The notes beneath the pieces are model-generated. The model did no database searches, was not told the DNA's origin, and saw only the letters and a list, made by a program, of their open reading frames with translations. The position numbers were made by a program, and so were the translations under genes. Positions 8,895 through 16,928 of a stretch of DNA of 39,608 nucleotides are shown one piece after another; the stretch's first letter is position 1, and every line of letters starts with the position of its first letter. The stretch comes from Hoylesella enoeca JCM 12259. Lineage in GTDB: Bacteria; Bacteroidota; Bacteroidia; Bacteroidales; Bacteroidaceae. The DNA lies in assembly GCF_000613405.1 (NCBI RefSeq), contig NZ_BAIX01000021.1, positions 1-39,608 of the forward strand. Reading direction: 5' to 3'.

Positions 8895-9304
8895 TCCGAG
8901 GCCTCGGACGATTAAAATCCGCTTGATTTTCACTTTCCGAGGCCTCGGCTGATCAAAATCCGCTTGATTTTTGCTTTCCGACCCCTCGGATGATCAAAAA
9001 TTCTCTGATTTTCACTTTCCGACGCGTCGGCTGAGCAAATTTAGCTTGATTTTCACTTTCCGACGCGTCGGATGATCAAAAATTCTCTGATTTTCACTTT
9101 CCGACGCGTCGGATGATCAAAAATTCTCTGATTTTCACTTTCCGACGCGTCGGCTGATCAAAATCCGCTTGATTTTCACTTTCCGACGCGTCGGCTGATC
9201 AAAAATTCTCTGATTTTCACTTTCCGACCCCTCGGCTGATCAAAATCCGCTTGATTTTTACTTTCCGAGGCGTCGGCTGATCAAAATTCGCTTGATTTTT
9301 GCTT
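8895..9304. repeat. Ten tandem copies of a 41-bp palindrome-bearing unit
   Basis: Units begin at 8895, 8936, 8977, 9018, 9059, 9100, 9141, 9182, 9223 and 9264, with no gaps. Each starts TCCGA-NNNN-TCGG, where NNNN is GGCC, GGCC, CCCC, CGCG (five units running), CCCC, GGCG in order, counting units 1-2, 3, 4-8, 9 and 10. Then comes TGATCA in most units, an AAAATC...GATTTT inverted repeat, and CACTT or a variant. Two alternative middles occur (ATCCGCTT and AATTCTCT). The 41-bp period is not a multiple of three, so it is not coding. The array fills most of the 499-bp gap between the stops of two convergent polysaccharide clusters. The flanks (8864-8894, 9305-9362) hold nothing recognisable. Confidence 0.95.
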
Positions 9305-9362
9305 TTCATGGTCGCAGGGTTGGTCTTTATGATCTGTTTTAATCAAATTTGTTGGCTTCTCG

Positions 9363-10118
9363 TTACGTGCGTATAAGACCATATAATTTGATGATGTATT
9401 TCATCGATACAAAAAGTAGGTTGGTGTGAATCCCTAAATTTTTGCAAGCACGTAAGGTCTCGATGAGTCCCAGTAGATGATTTCGATAACCGTTTGTGCT
9501 GACACCGCCCAATCTCATCGTTACGACATCCAAAGGTGTGTAGGATATGCGAATTTTGTTTTTATAGCATACGCGGGCTATCAATTCAAAGTCGGCAGAG
9601 ATTTGATAGTCTGCGCGATAGGCTCCATACTTTTCGTAGATTTTTTTTCTGACGTAGAAGGAGGGGTGTGGCGGAATAAATCCGAATTTGACCATCCATG
9701 GGCGAAAGATGGCGCCCGAATAATAGCGCACACATTTGTCGAGCTGTCGGTCTCTGACGAAATGCACGTCGCCGTAGATGGCATCGGTGTCGTCGGTGAA
9801 ATGTTTCGCGATGTGTGCTACGGCGTGATCGGATGTAAAAAAATCATCGGCATTCAAGAATCCGATAATGTCACCGCTGCAAAGGTTTATTCCTTTGTTC
9901 ATCGCGTCATAGATTCCACAATCGGGTTCTGAGATCCATTGCATTCGTCCGTTGAAGTGTTTTTCGTACTGGCGAATGATGTTTTGAGTTCCATCATTGG
10001 AATTTCCGTCGATGATCCAGTATTCGATGTCTGAGTAAGTTTGGCCGAGCACAGATCTGATGGTATCGCTAAGTGTTTTTGCACTGTTATATGCTACTGT
10101 GATGATGGATACTTTCAT
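9363..10118 (-). CDS. Family-2 glycosyltransferase, 251 aa
   Basis: The protein begins with the GT2 nucleotide-sugar fold (VSIITVAYNSAKTL), has DGNSNDGT at the first substrate loop, and has SEPDCGIYDAMNKGI...GFLNADD, where the Asp-Asp pair stands for the metal-binding DXD motif. This pattern is seen in colanic-acid-type GT2 enzymes that add one sugar to a lipid-linked repeat unit on the cytoplasmic face. Sugar specificity cannot be read from the sequence. It is the last gene of the minus-strand polysaccharide operon and overlaps the previous gene by 4 nt (ATGA type), so it is translationally coupled. Length is normal for the family, and the C-terminal helix is probably membrane-associated. 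Confidence 0.92.
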   Translation of the reverse strand: MKVSIITVAYNSAKTLSDTIRSVLGQTYSDIEYWIIDGNSNDGTQNIIRQYEKHFNGRMQWISEPDCGIYDAMNKGINLCSGDIIGFLNADDFFTSDHAVAHIAKHFTDDTDAIYGDVHFVRDRQLDKCVRYYSGAIFRPWMVKFGFIPPHPSFYVRKKIYEKYGAYRADYQISADFELIARVCYKNKIRISYTPLDVVTMRLGGVSTNGYRNHLLGLIETLRACKNLGIHTNLLFVSMKYIIKLYGLIRT

Positions 10119-10822
10119 AGTCGTCTTCTGCTGATAAGTTTAATGAGCAGATATAGTCTGTACTTAATTTTGAATGCGATCGAAGTAGAATTTTGCATGC
10201 CTCCTGCTGAAGTATTGCTCGAATGTCGTCGATAGCATACGAGTTTGTCATCAATCACAATCGTTTTGTAATATGTCATCCCAACGAGGGTGATCCAGTT
10301 GTCGTGCGTGCACAATAAATGCTTGGTGGGGAAGGGAATGGCTCGGTGGAGGATCTTCCGATTGAAGGCGATGCAACAGCCCAAAAAGCTGAATCGGACG
10401 AGTGTGTGGAGTAATCCTTTCCTGGTTTTTCGTAATTTGAAGAAAGATTCTCCCATGCGGATGCCTTGTTCGTTGATAATCACGGCATCGGAAATAACCA
10501 GACTGTATGATTGTAGTAATCGCATGCATACAGACACTTTATTAGGCATCCAAATGTCATCCTGATCTGCCAGGAAGATATATTCTCCCTTGGCGTGTCG
10601 CAAGGCATTTTCGAAATTAGGTGTATAGCCTCGTTTGCCGTCATTGATATGGAGGTGTATCTGCGGAGATTTGATGGATTCTATCAAGCGGATGGTTTCG
10701 TCTTGGGAGCCATCGTCTGATATGATGATTTCGTCTTTTGGCGAGAGTTGCGGGAGTATCGACATGAGCTGCTCGCTCAGGAATCGCTCACCATTATATG
10801 TTGCAATGCATACTGAAATCAT
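10115..10822 (-). CDS. Family-2 glycosyltransferase, 235 aa
   Basis: GT2 fold: ISVCIATYNGERFLSEQL at the N-terminus, ISDDGSQDET in the nucleotide-binding loop, and FLADQDDIW as the acceptor/metal motif. The ADQDDIW form is frequent in rhamnosyltransferase-like and related capsule enzymes, but the donor sugar is not determined by this. The C-terminus is basic (ISRRRL), compatible with peripheral membrane binding. It lies 3 nt after the frameshifted glycosyltransferase and overlaps the next gene by 4 nt, within the Wzz-Wzx-Wzy operon. It appears complete. Confidence 0.92.
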   Translation of the reverse strand: MISVCIATYNGERFLSEQLMSILPQLSPKDEIIISDDGSQDETIRLIESIKSPQIHLHINDGKRGYTPNFENALRHAKGEYIFLADQDDIWMPNKVSVCMRLLQSYSLVISDAVIINEQGIRMGESFFKLRKTRKGLLHTLVRFSFLGCCIAFNRKILHRAIPFPTKHLLCTHDNWITLVGMTYYKTIVIDDKLVCYRRHSSNTSAGGMQNSTSIAFKIKYRLYLLIKLISRRRL

Positions 10823-10825
10823 AAT

Positions 10826-11658
10826 TTATAAGGTTAGGCCGTCTCGTATTCCTTTGGCGATAGCTTTGAATTTTTGGAGTCTGTCATCTTCCACGATGGC
10901 GATGAGGAGAAGATCTTTCAAAAAGAAAAAATCTTTTTTGGTGATCCACACCGGCACATAAAACAGGTATTTTTTATTCAAATATACTGTATTTCTCGCC
11001 CAATAATATCTTCTTAGTGCGGAATGATTCCAGGAGCTGAGTCCGCGTTTCTTGACAGGATCGCCGATGTGGTGAATGATAAGCGGCGGAGCTATTCTTT
11101 TCACAGAGAACTCGCCATCGATCTTGACTCTTATCGTGAAATCAAAATCTACACAGTCGATGAATAATTTTTCTTCATAATATCCTATTTTGTGAAAAAT
11201 ATTGCGATGATGCAGACTTCCTGATGTTATGACGGTGAGACTATCTGTGCACGTGGTTGCATGATTTGTTTTAAACCTCTTCCTTGAAAAAGTTGTACCG
11301 ATTATTCCGACATGATCATATCGGCTAATGAAGTTGGCGTAAATCGGTAGTATTTTTTCATTGGGCAAAGAGTCGTCATCCAAAGTTAGAATCCATTCTT
11401 TGTTTTCTGTCAATCCTTTTTTGATACCCATATTCAAGGCCGCTGCGATACCTGTATTTTGATTTTGCCCAATGAAACTGCGTTGTTAGCCTCTGCAATC
11501 TCTCTGACATGGCTTTTATTATCAGAGTCATTGTCTACGATGATGACCAAAGCTGCAATTCTGGCATAACGCTTCATGTTGGTCGCAAAATCTTCGCCGG
11601 GGTTGTATGTCACGACCACAATCGCTGTATTATTTCTATCGGGCAGTGTCTGTTTCAT
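10826..11658 (-). pseudogene. Family-2 glycosyltransferase (rhamnosyltransferase-like) split by one frameshift
   Basis: Two overlapping frames together make one GT2 protein of about 277 aa. The upstream piece (11658 to 11434, 74 codons) carries the N-terminal fold: TAIVVVTYNPGEDF and VIIVDNDSDN. It then runs off into IQVSQRP and a stop. The downstream frame gives GQNQNTGIAAALNMGIKKGL, then WILTLDDDSLPN, which is the expected continuation of the family. The switch lies at the short C run 11468-11470 (GGG on the coding strand); one extra G there restores a continuous frame. No canonical slippery heptamer is present. It is therefore either a real inactivating deletion, a slip-prone site or a sequencing error. 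The frame otherwise looks undecayed. It overlaps the Wzy gene by 4 nt. Confidence 0.8.
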
Positions 11659-12704
11659 TTTAATAATTGAGTGTAGAAGATATTGGTTGCCAACAGAGAA
11701 AATCCTATAATGGCCACGATGAATCTTGCAATTATATCAGGCTTGATTGTATAATAGATATGGGCAAAGATGATGATGTCCACAATTCCATATAGTTCGC
11801 TTAATCGAAACGACAACACAGGGAGTCGGTTGAAAATAAGAAAGGTGAATATAGAAAGTCCCATCATTTTCAACATTATGGGAATATATTTGTTATACGC
11901 GTACACTGTTTCATACATCCATAACATGTATAAATAGATGATGACTTTTACAAGAAAGATCAAGCCAAACACATTGATTGTATCACCTGCAATACCACTG
12001 TCCCTGAGTTTTTGATAAGCATCGATCTTATCCTGCATAAAACCGAGCGGAAGAAAAGATAAGAAGTCTATCCCCGAAAAATAGACGACATAACCAACAG
12101 GGATTACCATAGTCCATGTTATTCGCTGTTTTACCGTGAGTTCTTTATTGTTTAGCAATAATAAGGGAAAGAACGCGATAGAAGAATAATGGAAACAAAA
12201 GGCAATGAGCCACATGAGAATACATTTTTGTTTGTTATGATTGGCCAAAGGCATGATTGATGTCAGTAGGAATCCGGATGCAACTCCTGCGCGAATTTGT
12301 GTAAGATCTTGCAAGATGTAGTAATTCCCGATGTATATCAGCACAGGCATAAACCACATGGGTGACAAATCTTTAATGGCTTTCAATTTTAAGGATACTC
12401 CCAGTATCGCATAGAAAAGAAAGACGATGTGCACATCATTCATCAAATAACCCAGATATTGTGAAAGCCATCGATAAGTGAACTCTACAAAGATAACAAC
12501 CTGAGGTGAGTCATAATGATAAAAGTTGAATTCATACTGTTCAGAATCATGATCGACACCCACCGGTTTGAATGCTGCCAAAAGGATCAATAGAATGCCG
12601 ATACCGAAAAAAGCATACTTGCGGTATCTGTCATCTTGCTTGCTTGCTTCTAACATCGAGAAGAGGAAGACGATCATATAGACGATTATCAACAGACAGA
12701 TCAT
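11655..12704 (-). CDS. EpsG-family O-antigen/exopolysaccharide polymerase (Wzy-type), 349 aa
   Basis: This is a polytopic inner-membrane protein with about ten hydrophobic segments spread over its whole length. The early part has the EpsG-like pattern: an N-terminal helix, then a region with KPVGVDHDSEQYEF, where Asp and Glu residues lie in a periplasmic loop. EpsG/Wzy proteins join lipid-linked repeat units into a polymer in the periplasm, which fits its place between a flippase and glycosyltransferases. Wzy proteins diverge strongly, so the call rests on topology, that loop and context. It overlaps the next gene by 4 nt and follows the flippase by 12 nt. Confidence 0.8.
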   Translation of the reverse strand: MICLLIIVYMIVFLFSMLEASKQDDRYRKYAFFGIGILLILLAAFKPVGVDHDSEQYEFNFYHYDSPQVVIFVEFTYRWLSQYLGYLMNDVHIVFLFYAILGVSLKLKAIKDLSPMWFMPVLIYIGNYYILQDLTQIRAGVASGFLLTSIMPLANHNKQKCILMWLIAFCFHYSSIAFFPLLLLNNKELTVKQRITWTMVIPVGYVVYFSGIDFLSFLPLGFMQDKIDAYQKLRDSGIAGDTINVFGLIFLVKVIIYLYMLWMYETVYAYNKYIPIMLKMMGLSIFTFLIFNRLPVLSFRLSELYGIVDIIIFAHIYYTIKPDIIARFIVAIIGFSLLATNIFYTQLLK

Positions 12705-12716
12705 ATTGCGGTTTTA

Positions 12717-13997
12717 TCAATCATCGTAGAGTGAATTTATACGTAGCAATAATATCGCAGTCAATAAGACTTCTCCTATCAAGATAGAAACGGCTGTGCC
12801 GTAACAGGATTGTAGTCGGGTGAGATAAATCATCAAACCCAATGTGATGATTCCGCTTGCTGTCAGTGATTGAGCATATACTTTTGATTTCCCGATGCTG
12901 GTGTAATATTGGATGCCAATGAAGTTATTGGCCACATTGAAAACCATCCAGGCGGCAAGAATCACGAGCACTCCTCGAAATCGGAGGAATGCTTCTGTGA
13001 ATATCAGCGGTATGATATAATCTGATAACGCAATCAGAAATATAATAAGGCACATGGCTAACAGCAGGGTAAATGCTGCCGCTTTTTTGATCAATTTGAC
13101 GCCTGCCGAAAAATTTTCGGTGATGGTCTCGCTTACATGTGGATAGATGGCTGTTGTGATGGGGGTAAAGATCATCAAGCAAGATCTGATCAATTTGTCA
13201 TAGCCTGCATAATAACCAACGACATCGTCGGCAACGATTAGTCCCAAAATAAAGATAGAACTCCCATTTAGTAGTATTGATACGGCAGAAGAGAGGAATA
13301 GAGGGAAACCTCCTCTGAATGCTGTCAAGACTGTATGTTGGTCGTAATTCCCGCGAAATGAACAATGTTTCAAAGCCAACAAAAGTGCATACACACCGAA
13401 TAGGACGTAACTCAATGAGTAAATAAGCGGCACAAACACGTAATCACTGCCCTGCTTGACAAAGAGAAAAACCAATAACAAGAGCACCGCCTTAATCAGT
13501 ATATTGATCCAGGTGATGTATTCCATCTTCTGAATGCCTTGAAAATACCATTGGGGAAACAAACATGTCCCGATCAGCACACCACTGAATAAAAGAAAAG
13601 TGAGCTTGTTTGCACTGAATTTAGGTATCAATAACACCAGACCGGCATATACGAGCAACCCCGCGATAAGCAAAATAAACTTCGCCGTCATCGTACTGGC
13701 AAAGATTCGCGAGATTGCAATCCGATCATCTTTGTGGCATCGGGCAATGTCTCTTGTTGCAGAGATGCTGAATCCGTAGTCTATGAACACAATGAAATAG
13801 GAAAGAAAAGCCTGCACGAAAGCGATTTTTCCGAAATTGGAAACGCCGATGGTCATAAGCAAATATTTGATCGTGATGAGCGACAGAATATAGTTTACGA
13901 TCTGCGTTACAAGCAGATACAGAATATTCTTCAACACCATCCCTCTTGCGCCGGATGAAAGAATGCGATTTGCGACTCTATCCGATAAATGACTCAT
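12717..13997 (-). CDS. Wzx-type oligosaccharide flippase, 426 aa
   Basis: The protein has around twelve transmembrane segments. The N-terminal half has the Polysacc_synt (MOP superfamily) pattern, including YLLMTIGVSNFGKIAFVQAF and the following FIDYGFSISATRDIA, a Wzx hallmark. It would move undecaprenyl-linked repeat units from the cytoplasmic to the periplasmic face. The ATG at 13997 is preceded by GGAGAG 3 nt away. An internal Met at residue 20 (13940) also fits where homologues often begin (LKNILYLL), so the start is not fully certain. It lies 20 nt after the Wzz gene and 12 nt before the polymerase. Confidence 0.9.
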   Translation of the reverse strand: MSHLSDRVANRILSSGARGMVLKNILYLLVTQIVNYILSLITIKYLLMTIGVSNFGKIAFVQAFLSYFIVFIDYGFSISATRDIARCHKDDRIAISRIFASTMTAKFILLIAGLLVYAGLVLLIPKFSANKLTFLLFSGVLIGTCLFPQWYFQGIQKMEYITWINILIKAVLLLLVFLFVKQGSDYVFVPLIYSLSYVLFGVYALLLALKHCSFRGNYDQHTVLTAFRGGFPLFLSSAVSILLNGSSIFILGLIVADDVVGYYAGYDKLIRSCLMIFTPITTAIYPHVSETITENFSAGVKLIKKAAAFTLLLAMCLIIFLIALSDYIIPLIFTEAFLRFRGVLVILAAWMVFNVANNFIGIQYYTSIGKSKVYAQSLTASGIITLGLMIYLTRLQSCYGTAVSILIGEVLLTAILLLRINSLYDD

Positions 13998-14017
13998 CGA
14001 CTCTCCAAACGATAATC

Positions 14018-15061
14018 TTATTGCCTAATGACGACGTATAGTGAAGTGACTGCAAAAGTGCACAACATCAGAATAAGGAGTAACAAGGCTCGTTTCGGGC
14101 AGGCAGGTTTCAATGGAACCGTGGCCGACTGCAATGTCGTGAATGCCGGCGTGCGTTCTTGCAGTTTGGCTTGAGCCAATTGCACTTGCTGTGTTGTCAG
14201 CTGATAATTGTTGTATCGCAATTGAACTTCATTCTCCATTTCCTCTTGTTTCGACTTGAAACGCTGCAACACCACATCTTCATTCGTGTCCATATAAGTT
14301 GCATACACCTGTTGCGCTTTGATATATCGCGCTTTGGCCTGCGTGCAGAGATGTTGCGCATGTGTCAAATCATTGCGCGCCTTGCTTGTGCGATAGCCGA
14401 TGATAAACTGTTGCAACTTGTTTTTGGCAGAATCGGCTATCGTGGCACAGATCAGCGGATCTTGGTCTTTGACAGTGATGGTGATGACATCCGTCTTCTT
14501 GTTCACGTCGCATTTGATACGGTCATCAATCATGTCGGCGATATCATACTGCACTTTTGTCAGTTGGAAAGGATTCACCCGAATCCCGCGGTCATGCAGC
14601 ATGCTGTCTTGTCTTTTCTTCATTGACCCCGTGATCCAAGTCATCGCTCTCGTCCACCAGGCATATCGCTGGTGACAACACAGATAATTATAATAGGTCG
14701 TTTTCAATTTTCCGTTTTGCGATGAAACATTGACGGGAAACATTTCAGCCTGAAAATCCACCGATTCTATGATGTCCGGATAAAATTCCGGAATGATCGC
14801 GTCTTGCTGCGCCACGTTCGGCAAGTTCAAACCGAAACTCGAAGCAAGCGATCCGAGACTTCCCGACGCCGAAGCGGATGTCTCCGGTGCGAGTTTCACT
14901 TTACATATATAGTAGCGCGGCAGACTGAAAATGATGATCGACCCCACGATTAGTGCCGAGGTAAGTGTGATCACAAACAATCTCTTGTTGCGTAAAATCT
15001 TTTTATACGCCTCACCTAAATCTATTTTACGCAGTTGTATATCTTTATTATCGTTTTCCAT
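14018..15061 (-). CDS. Wzz-type chain-length determinant protein, 347 aa
   Basis: This is a polysaccharide co-polymerase of the Wzz family. A short cytoplasmic N-terminus (residues 1-25) precedes a first transmembrane helix (about 29-46). A large periplasmic helical domain with a Gln-rich coiled-coil stretch (about 235-290) follows, then a second helix (about 322-344) right at the C-terminus. A Pro-rich lead (LKPACPKRA) precedes that helix, as in the family. No cytoplasmic tyrosine-kinase domain follows. I chose the ATG at 15061 over one at 15103 because the predicted transcription start is near 15118 and the shorter form begins directly at the usual polar N-terminus. It is the first gene of the operon. 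Confidence 0.88.
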   Translation of the reverse strand: MENDNKDIQLRKIDLGEAYKKILRNKRLFVITLTSALIVGSIIIFSLPRYYICKVKLAPETSASASGSLGSLASSFGLNLPNVAQQDAIIPEFYPDIIESVDFQAEMFPVNVSSQNGKLKTTYYNYLCCHQRYAWWTRAMTWITGSMKKRQDSMLHDRGIRVNPFQLTKVQYDIADMIDDRIKCDVNKKTDVITITVKDQDPLICATIADSAKNKLQQFIIGYRTSKARNDLTHAQHLCTQAKARYIKAQQVYATYMDTNEDVVLQRFKSKQEEMENEVQLRYNNYQLTTQQVQLAQAKLQERTPAFTTLQSATVPLKPACPKRALLLLILMLCTFAVTSLYVVIRQ

Positions 15062-15124
15062 TTTTGTATAATCGAAGCAATCTGTCTGTCGAATACGACT
15101 CATTCATTCGCATGATATTCTTTG

Positions 15125-15155
15125 CAAAGATACATTATTTTTCTACCACATCAAA
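15125..15155 (-). promoter_or_regulatory. Promoter of the polysaccharide operon
   Basis: On the minus strand, TTTG (15155-15152), a 19-nt spacer and TATCTTTG (15132-15125) match the Bacteroidetes -33/-7 consensus exactly. Transcription would begin near 15118, about 57 nt before the wzz ATG. It is back-to-back with the tRNA promoter. Confidence 0.72.
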
Positions 15156-15383
15156 ATATTATATCCATATAAAGAACGACACCGGTTGTATTCATTCGCC
15201 GACCGCCTGCTACTCGCTTGATATTCAAACACATGCAAATGTCTTTGCAATTAATCATTAATCGCGATGCAATCAATGATCTTTTCCCGTGTGTTTAACT
15301 GTTACTTGTTATGCGAAAAACCATTAGTTGAAAATTTATGAATTACATTTCAAACAGTTTTCTATAAAAAAATCATGGAAAAA

Positions 15384-15414
15384 TTTGCAGTATCGGAAAA
15401 AAGCATTACCTTTG
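15384..15414 (+). promoter_or_regulatory. Promoter of the tRNA cluster
   Basis: TTTG (15384-15387), a 19-nt spacer and TACCTTTG (15407-15414) make a perfect Bacteroidetes promoter, 45 nt before the first tRNA. It likely drives all four tRNAs and may read on into 15888-18925. The rest of 15104-15458 holds only this, the divergent promoter and one copy of a dispersed repeat (15274-15334). Confidence 0.75.
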
Positions 15415-15458
15415 CAACCGCATTTAGAGAAATGTTCCTAGCTTGTTAGGATGAATAT

Positions 15459-15531
<73 letters not shown>

Positions 15532-15570
15532 CACATGTTGGATAAATACCTGATGAGGGGAACCTCGAAT

Positions 15571-15652
15571 GCCCAGGTGGCGGAATTGGTAGACGCGCAC
15601 GTTTCAGGTGCGTGTGTTTAACAGCGTGCAGGTTCGAGTCCTGTTCTGGGCA
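15571..15652 (+). tRNA. tRNA-Leu (CAG)
   Basis: An 82-nt class II tRNA. Acceptor GCCCAGG pairs with TCTGGGC, with discriminator A. The anticodon loop TTCAGGT gives anticodon CAG. There is a long variable arm, and the T-loop is a normal TTCGAGT. CCA is not encoded. Confidence 0.94.
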
Positions 15653-15678
15653 CTATTTATTCAGATGCAAACTTTGTT

Positions 15679-15762
15679 GGAGAGGTGGCGGAATTGGTAG
15701 ACGCGCTACTTTGAGGGGGTAGTGACAATTGTGTCGTGGGAGTTCGAGTCTCCTCCTCTTCA
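15679..15762 (+). tRNA. tRNA-Leu (GAG)
   Basis: An 84-nt class II tRNA. Acceptor GGAGAGG pairs with CCTCTTC (one G-T), with discriminator A. The anticodon loop TTGAGGG gives GAG. A long variable arm and standard T-loop TTCGAGT are present. CCA is not encoded. Confidence 0.94.
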
Positions 15763-15788
15763 CAAAGATAAATAAGGATACGTTGCAA

Positions 15789-15861
<73 letters not shown>

Positions 15862-15887
15862 CTTTTTTAGAGAAACATAAGCATTCG

Positions 15888-16442
15888 ATGAATTTATATT
15901 TAAGATATTTCGATAGAGAAACCTTTGTTTATAGTGTGGATGAAGCATTGGCTTTTCTCAGTTCTATTCCTGAAATCGGAATGACTCCCGATTTGGCGGC
16001 AGATATCAAGGAGTATGCCGAAAGCGACGTGATGTATCCGAAACGCTATAAGGTTCGCCCGCGCGTATATTTTATTATCATCAAAACCACAGCAGAAACG
16101 ATGCTCGATTTCAAGCAGAAAAAAGCGTTGCGCCCCGTTGTTCCTACGCCGTCGGCACCCGAACGGCGCGACTTGGCTTCGTCGGCCCTAACGCGACTCA
16201 CAGAAGAACATCCCGGATGGTATGAATGTTCGTTGGATTTCAAACGCGTAGTGATGGTTCCAACAACGGGCAAACACGAGTATCGCGACACTCATTTTGT
16301 TGCGCAGTGCAAAGCAAACTCTGGACAAGATAGTTACAATCGCATTGTGAGTCATCTGCGCGAACGGGTCGACAGTCGCAGTCAGTTCCCCTCGGCAAAG
16401 GGTAAGAATTTCCATTTCAAGTATTTGGGGATGTGGAAGTAA
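15888..16442 (+). CDS. Conserved-looking cytoplasmic protein of unknown function, 184 aa
   Basis: The ATG at 15888 is the first start after the tRNA; the open frame continues upstream through the tRNA but is not coding there. There is no signal peptide or membrane segment. The N-terminal ~60 residues are acidic and helical. The middle is Arg/Lys-rich (KRYKVRPRVYFIIIKTT). The C-terminal third is basic, with YRDTHFVAQCKANSGQDSYN and KGKNFHFKYLGMW. The basic character and position after tRNAs would suit a nucleic-acid-binding protein, but that is inference and I recognise no domain. It is followed 44 nt later by ssb and could share the tRNA promoter. Confidence 0.75.
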   Translation: MNLYLRYFDRETFVYSVDEALAFLSSIPEIGMTPDLAADIKEYAESDVMYPKRYKVRPRVYFIIIKTTAETMLDFKQKKALRPVVPTPSAPERRDLASSALTRLTEEHPGWYECSLDFKRVVMVPTTGKHEYRDTHFVAQCKANSGQDSYNRIVSHLRERVDSRSQFPSAKGKNFHFKYLGMWK

Positions 16443-16486
16443 GCGTTCCGTAGCACACGATATGAATCCATCCATTTCTCAATGCA

Positions 16487-16894
16487 ATGAATAAGGTAAT
16501 GCTGATCGGTAATGTCGGCAAAGATCCCGACATTCGATATTACGAGAATGACCAAGCCGTGGCTCAATTTCCGTTGGCAACGACAGAACGAGGATACATT
16601 TTGCAGAATGGAACACAGGTCCCAGACCACACCGATTGGCACAATATCATTATGTGGAAAGGGTTGGCTAAAATTGCCGAGAAGTATGTTCATAAGGGTG
16701 ACAAACTGTACATTGAGGGGCGAATACGCTATCGTAGCTATGATGATCAGAAAGGACAACGTCGCTATGTGACTGAAATCTTGGCCGAAAATATGGAAAT
16801 GCTCTCTCCGAAACCAACTTCTCAAAGTGTCGAGAAGCCTACTTCCGCAACTCCGTCGCAAGTGCAAGATACCACCGACGAACTTCCTTTTTAA
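16487..16894 (+). CDS. ssb: Single-stranded DNA-binding protein
   Basis: An OB-fold SSB of 135 residues begins MNKVMLIGNVGKDPDIRY. The conserved core includes WHNIIMWKGLAKIAEKYVHKGDKLYIEGRI, and the WHNI and EGR signatures are typical of bacterial SSB. A Pro/Ser/Thr/Gln-rich linker (residues 107-129) leads to the acidic tip DELPF, the site that binds repair and replication partners such as RecQ, RecJ or PriA. It coats single-stranded DNA as a tetramer. It is shorter than E. coli SSB (178) but normal for Bacteroidetes. The gene lies 34 nt before gldE, a common pairing in this phylum. Confidence 0.96.
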   Translation: MNKVMLIGNVGKDPDIRYYENDQAVAQFPLATTERGYILQNGTQVPDHTDWHNIIMWKGLAKIAEKYVHKGDKLYIEGRIRYRSYDDQKGQRRYVTEILAENMEMLSPKPTSQSVEKPTSATPSQVQDTTDELPF

Positions 16895-16928
16895 TTCCAT
16901 CGACCATTAGCTAACAAAAAAGAAACAA

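Noticed and set aside
8895..9304. CRISPR array
   Set aside because: Units are contiguous 41-bp copies. There are no unique spacers between conserved repeats, and no cas genes are nearby.
9305..9362. Link between ATGATCTGTTTT near 229 and near 9328, each after a repeat array
   Set aside because: The shared word is only about 12 bases in AT-rich DNA, and the flanks do not align.
9477..9932. 151-codon plus-strand ORF opposite the last glycosyltransferase
   Set aside because: It is an antisense shadow of a well-supported GT2 gene.
11455..11475. Programmed -1 ribosomal frameshift in the glycosyltransferase
   Set aside because: No X-XXY-YYZ slippery heptamer is present. Re-pairing at GGC-AAA would need mismatches, and no clear stimulatory stem was seen.
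11434..11658. A separate 74-aa protein, and a separate 203-aa protein downstream
   Set aside because: The pieces carry consecutive motifs of one GT2 enzyme and overlap at a frameshift. The apparent downstream start is an internal TTG.
15062..15103. Upstream ATG for Wzz
   Set aside because: It would leave a leader of only about 15 nt and add residues not expected in the family; the ATG at 15061 fits better.
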